Below, piece by piece: positions 5,341-7,980 of a stretch of DNA of 7,980 bases (its first letter is position 1; the number at the start of each line of letters is the position of its first letter). Below the pieces are notes generated by a model that had not been told where the DNA came from, ran no database searches, and saw nothing but the letters and a program-made list of their open reading frames with translations. The stretch comes from Thermodesulfobacteriales bacterium. GTDB taxonomy: Bacteria; Desulfobacterota_D; UBA1144; Nemesobacterales; UBA2774. Location: positions 1 through 7,980 of the forward strand of contig SPCL01000093.1 of assembly GCA_004525335.1 (NCBI GenBank). The letters are read 5' to 3'. A program made the translations under genes and the position numbers.

Positions 5341-7980
5341 ATGACAAAAGAAGAAAAGAGATTAATAGAAGATCGTGAGAAAAAAGCCTACTGGAGAAGA
5401 TGGGGACCTTACTTAAGTGAGAGACAATGGGGAGTTGTAAGAGAGGACTATAGTGCAGATGGAGAGGCATGGGAGTATTTCACTCATGATGACGCGCGCT
5501 CTAGAGCATACAGGTGGGGAGAAGACGGGATTGCAGGGATTTCAGATAATCACCAAAGACTTTGCTTTGCTATATCACTATGGAATGGAAAGGATCCAAT
5601 TCTTAAGGAAAGGCTCTTTGGATTAGATAGTCACGAAGGAAACCACGGAGAAGATGTAAAAGAATATTATTATTACTTAGATAATACTCCCTCTCACTCC
5701 TACATGAAATATCTATACAAATACCCTCAGCAAGAGTACCCATATCATAAACTCGTAATTGAGAACAAGGGTCTAGGGCGTCTTGTCCCTGAGTATGAAT
5801 TAGCGGATACAGGAATCTTTAACGAAGATAGATATTTTGATGTCTATGTTGAGTATGCGAAAAACGATCCTGAAGACATTCTAATACAAATCAAAATATT
5901 TAACCGGGGGCCTGTGGAATCTGAACTCTATATATTGCCGACCCTATGGTTTAAAAACGACTGGTCGTGGTTTAAAAATATAACAAAGCCAGAGATCAAA
6001 CAGATCAAAGAAAAAAATAATATTTTCGTGATCGAGGCCTTATATCCTGAACTTGAAGAGATGTATTTTTATTGCGAGTCTCCAAAGGAACTACTATTTA
6101 CAGAGAACGAAACGAATTCAAAAAGAATAGACGGAGCAAATAACGCTTCAGCTTATGTAAAAGACGGCATAAATGATTACATTGTTAACGGTGAAAAGAA
6201 TGCTGTTAATCCTGAGCTTACAGGCACAAAATTTTCACCATCTTATATGTTGAAGCTGGAATCAGGAGAATCAAAAGAGCTAAGATTTAGACTTTGTAAA
6301 TCAAAAAATCTTAGCGTACCGCTTGGTAAACAGTTTGATAAAATATTTCTTAATAGAAAAGCTGATGCTGATGAATTCTATAAGAAGCTCAGCCCTACCC
6401 TCATTAAAGAAGACGAAAGGAATATTCAAAGGCAGGCTTTCTCTGGAATGTTATGGTGTAAACAATTTTATAATTATGTAGTTGAAGATTGGCTTAAGGG
6501 AGACCCGGCATTCCCTCCCCCACCTGAAGAAAGGAAAAACGAGCGCAATCATAATTGGACTCATTTGTATGCCGATGATGTGCTCTCTATGCCCGATAAA
6601 TGGGAATACCCCTGGTTTTCAGCTTGGGATACTGCTTTTCATACAATTCCATTCTCGATGATTGATCCTGACTTTGCTAAAAGACAGCTAACAAGATTAA
6701 CCAGGGAATGGTACATGCATCCAAATGGCCAAATTCCGGCATATGAGTGGGCTTTTGGGGATGTAAACCCACCGGTTCATGCCTGGGGAGCTTGGCGAGT
6801 GTATAAAATAGAAAATAAGATTTATGGTAAAAGGGACAAGTTATTTTTAGAAACTGTATTCCAGAAACTCCTTCTTAATTTCACTTGGTGGGTAAATAGA
6901 AAAGATATTAAAGGCAACAATATCTTTGAGGGAGGTTTTCTAGGTTTAGATAATATCGGCGTTTTTAATAGAAGCAAATCTCTTCCAACAGGCGGTTACC
7001 TGCAACAAGCAGACGGTACCAGCTGGATGGCTATGTACGCCCTTAATATGCTTACAATTGCTCTTGAACTTGCAAGAGAGAATAAAAGTTATGAAGATAT
7101 CGCCAGTAAATTTTTTGAACATTTTCTTTATATATCAAATGCTATAAATGGGTTTGGAGAAAAACAGACGGGGCTCTGGGATGAAAAAGATGGATTTTAT
7201 TATGATATGCTAACCCTTCCTGACGACACGCAAATACCGCTTAAAATTCGCTCTATGGTAGGTCTTATACCCTTATTTGCCGTAATGACTATAGATCAAA
7301 AGGTAATAGAGTCTCTCCCGGGATTCGAAAGAAGAATGGATTGGTTTATTCAGAACAAACCCGATTTAGTCACACAATGCTCTATAGGAAAATCTAATAA
7401 TTCTCAGAGAAGTTTTCTATCAATTACTAACCAATATAGATTGAGAAGTATTTTAGAAAAGATGCTCGATGAGGAAGAATTTCTAAGCCCTTACGGTATC
7501 CGTTCATTATCAAAATATCACGAGAAAAATCCCTATATCCTAAAACTAGATGGAGCAGAGTACAGCATTGACTATGAACCCGCGGAATCAAGAACGGGGT
7601 TATTTGGTGGAAATTCAAACTGGAGAGGTCCTATCTGGTTTCCTGTAAACTTCTTAATAATTGAATCCTTACAAAAGTTTCATCATTATCTGGGAGATAG
7701 CTTCAAGGTAGAATGTCCAACAGGTTCGGGCAATTTAATGAACCTCTGGGAAGTATCTCTTGAATTATCAAATAGACTTATTTCAATCTTTACTAAAGAT
7801 TCTTCCGGCAGACGACCATTCTATGGAGATATAGAGAAATTCCAAACAGACCCAAACTCAAAAAATCTCATACTCTTTAATGAGTATTTTCATGCTGACA
7901 GTGGAGTAGGACTAGGAGCTAGTCACCAGACAGGATGGACCGGACTAATAGCTAAAATCATTCAGCAGACTGCAGAATAC
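5341..7980 (+). CDS. GH63-type glucosidase (MGH1-like), 3' partial
   Basis: Probable cytoplasmic alpha-glycosidase of clan GH63, hydrolysing a glucosyl (or mannosyl) bond in a small sugar or glycoside; the exact substrate is unknown. The frame is open for 880 codons to the window edge, with no frameshift. No signal peptide is present. The N-terminal ~350 residues form a beta-rich region starting with a conserved RQWGVVREDYS (28-38). The (alpha/alpha)6 catalytic barrel contains WDTAFH with D430, probable general acid (equivalent to D501 of E. coli YgjK); AYEWAFGDVNPP (467-478); NWRGPIW (760-766); and NEYFHADSG with E848, probable base (E727 of YgjK), then GASHQTGW. That last block usually lies close to the C-terminus, so few residues should be missing. 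The ATG at 5341 is the first start after an in-frame TAA at 5308; its ribosome site (GAGA) is weak. GH63 also includes glucosylglycerate and mannosylglycerate hydrolases, but those are about half this length. Confidence 0.88.
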   Translation, partial: MTKEEKRLIEDREKKAYWRRWGPYLSERQWGVVREDYSADGEAWEYFTHDDARSRAYRWGEDGIAGISDNHQRLCFAISLWNGKDPILKERLFGLDSHEGNHGEDVKEYYYYLDNTPSHSYMKYLYKYPQQEYPYHKLVIENKGLGRLVPEYELADTGIFNEDRYFDVYVEYAKNDPEDILIQIKIFNRGPVESELYILPTLWFKNDWSWFKNITKPEIKQIKEKNNIFVIEALYPELEEMYFYCESPKELLFTENETNSKRIDGANNASAYVKDGINDYIVNGEKNAVNPELTGTKFSPSYMLKLESGESKELRFRLCKSKNLSVPLGKQFDKIFLNRKADADEFYKKLSPTLIKEDERNIQRQAFSGMLWCKQFYNYVVEDWLKGDPAFPPPPEERKNERNHNWTHLYADDVLSMPDKWEYPWFSAWDTAFHTIPFSMIDPDFAKRQLTRLTREWYMHPNGQIPAYEWAFGDVNPPVHAWGAWRVYKIENKIYGKRDKLFLETVFQKLLLNFTWWVNRKDIKGNNIFEGGFLGLDNIGVFNRSKSLPTGGYLQQADGTSWMAMYALNMLTIALELARENKSYEDIASKFFEHFLYISNAINGFGEKQTGLWDEKDGFYYDMLTLPDDTQIPLKIRSMVGLIPLFAVMTIDQKVIESLPGFERRMDWFIQNKPDLVTQCSIGKSNNSQRSFLSITNQYRLRSILEKMLDEEEFLSPYGIRSLSKYHEKNPYILKLDGAEYSIDYEPAESRTGLFGGNSNWRGPIWFPVNFLIIESLQKFHHYLGDSFKVECPTGSGNLMNLWEVSLELSNRLISIFTKDSSGRRPFYGDIEKFQTDPNSKNLILFNEYFHADSGVGLGASHQTGWTGLIAKIIQQTAEY

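Noticed and set aside
5285..5470. 61-codon frame on the - strand at the GH63 start
   Set aside because: Overlaps the conserved N-terminus of GH63 and has no family resemblance.
7427..7618. 63-codon frame on the - strand
   Set aside because: Antisense inside the GH63 catalytic region, with no supporting signal.

Overview
The window is a bacterial, AT-rich stretch with all five recognisable genes on the + strand. Four are carbohydrate enzymes and one encodes a small, very basic protein. Genes start with ATG behind Shine-Dalgarno sites, the spacers are 95-290 bases, and no mobile element, tRNA, rRNA or CRISPR array is visible. The gene set (bacterial GT5 glycogen synthase, GH77 amylomaltase, a GT81/GT78-like glycosyltransferase, DUF2934 protein, large GH63 glucosidase) would fit a Gram-negative, deltaproteobacterium-like or deep-branching uncultivated lineage. 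That placement is inference and weak.

Layout. Positions 1-1487: malQ (4-alpha-glucanotransferase), lacking only its first few residues at the window edge. 1583-3058: glgA (glycogen synthase), complete. 3059-3240: a spacer with two inverted repeats and a possible promoter. 3241-4494: a 417-residue glycosyltransferase related to glucosyl-3-phosphoglycerate / glucosylglycerate / mannosylglycerate synthases. 4495-4781: a spacer with small hairpins and a possible promoter. 4782-5135: a 117-residue Lys/Pro-rich, histone H1-like protein with four 14-residue repeats and a C-terminal DUF2934 domain, behind a near-perfect ribosome binding site. 5136-5340: a spacer with two clear hairpins. 5341 to the window end: a GH63-type glucosidase, open at 880 residues and apparently close to its C-terminus.

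How they may work together. MalQ and GlgA are the usual pair for building and remodelling alpha-1,4-glucan (glycogen). The glycosyltransferase looks like one that puts a sugar on glycerate or 3-phosphoglycerate, and GH63 contains known glucosylglycerate and mannosylglycerate hydrolases. A reading worth testing is that this locus joins glycogen metabolism to synthesis and recycling of a compatible solute such as glucosylglycerate. The basic DUF2934 protein between them may bind nucleic acid and has no obvious metabolic role.
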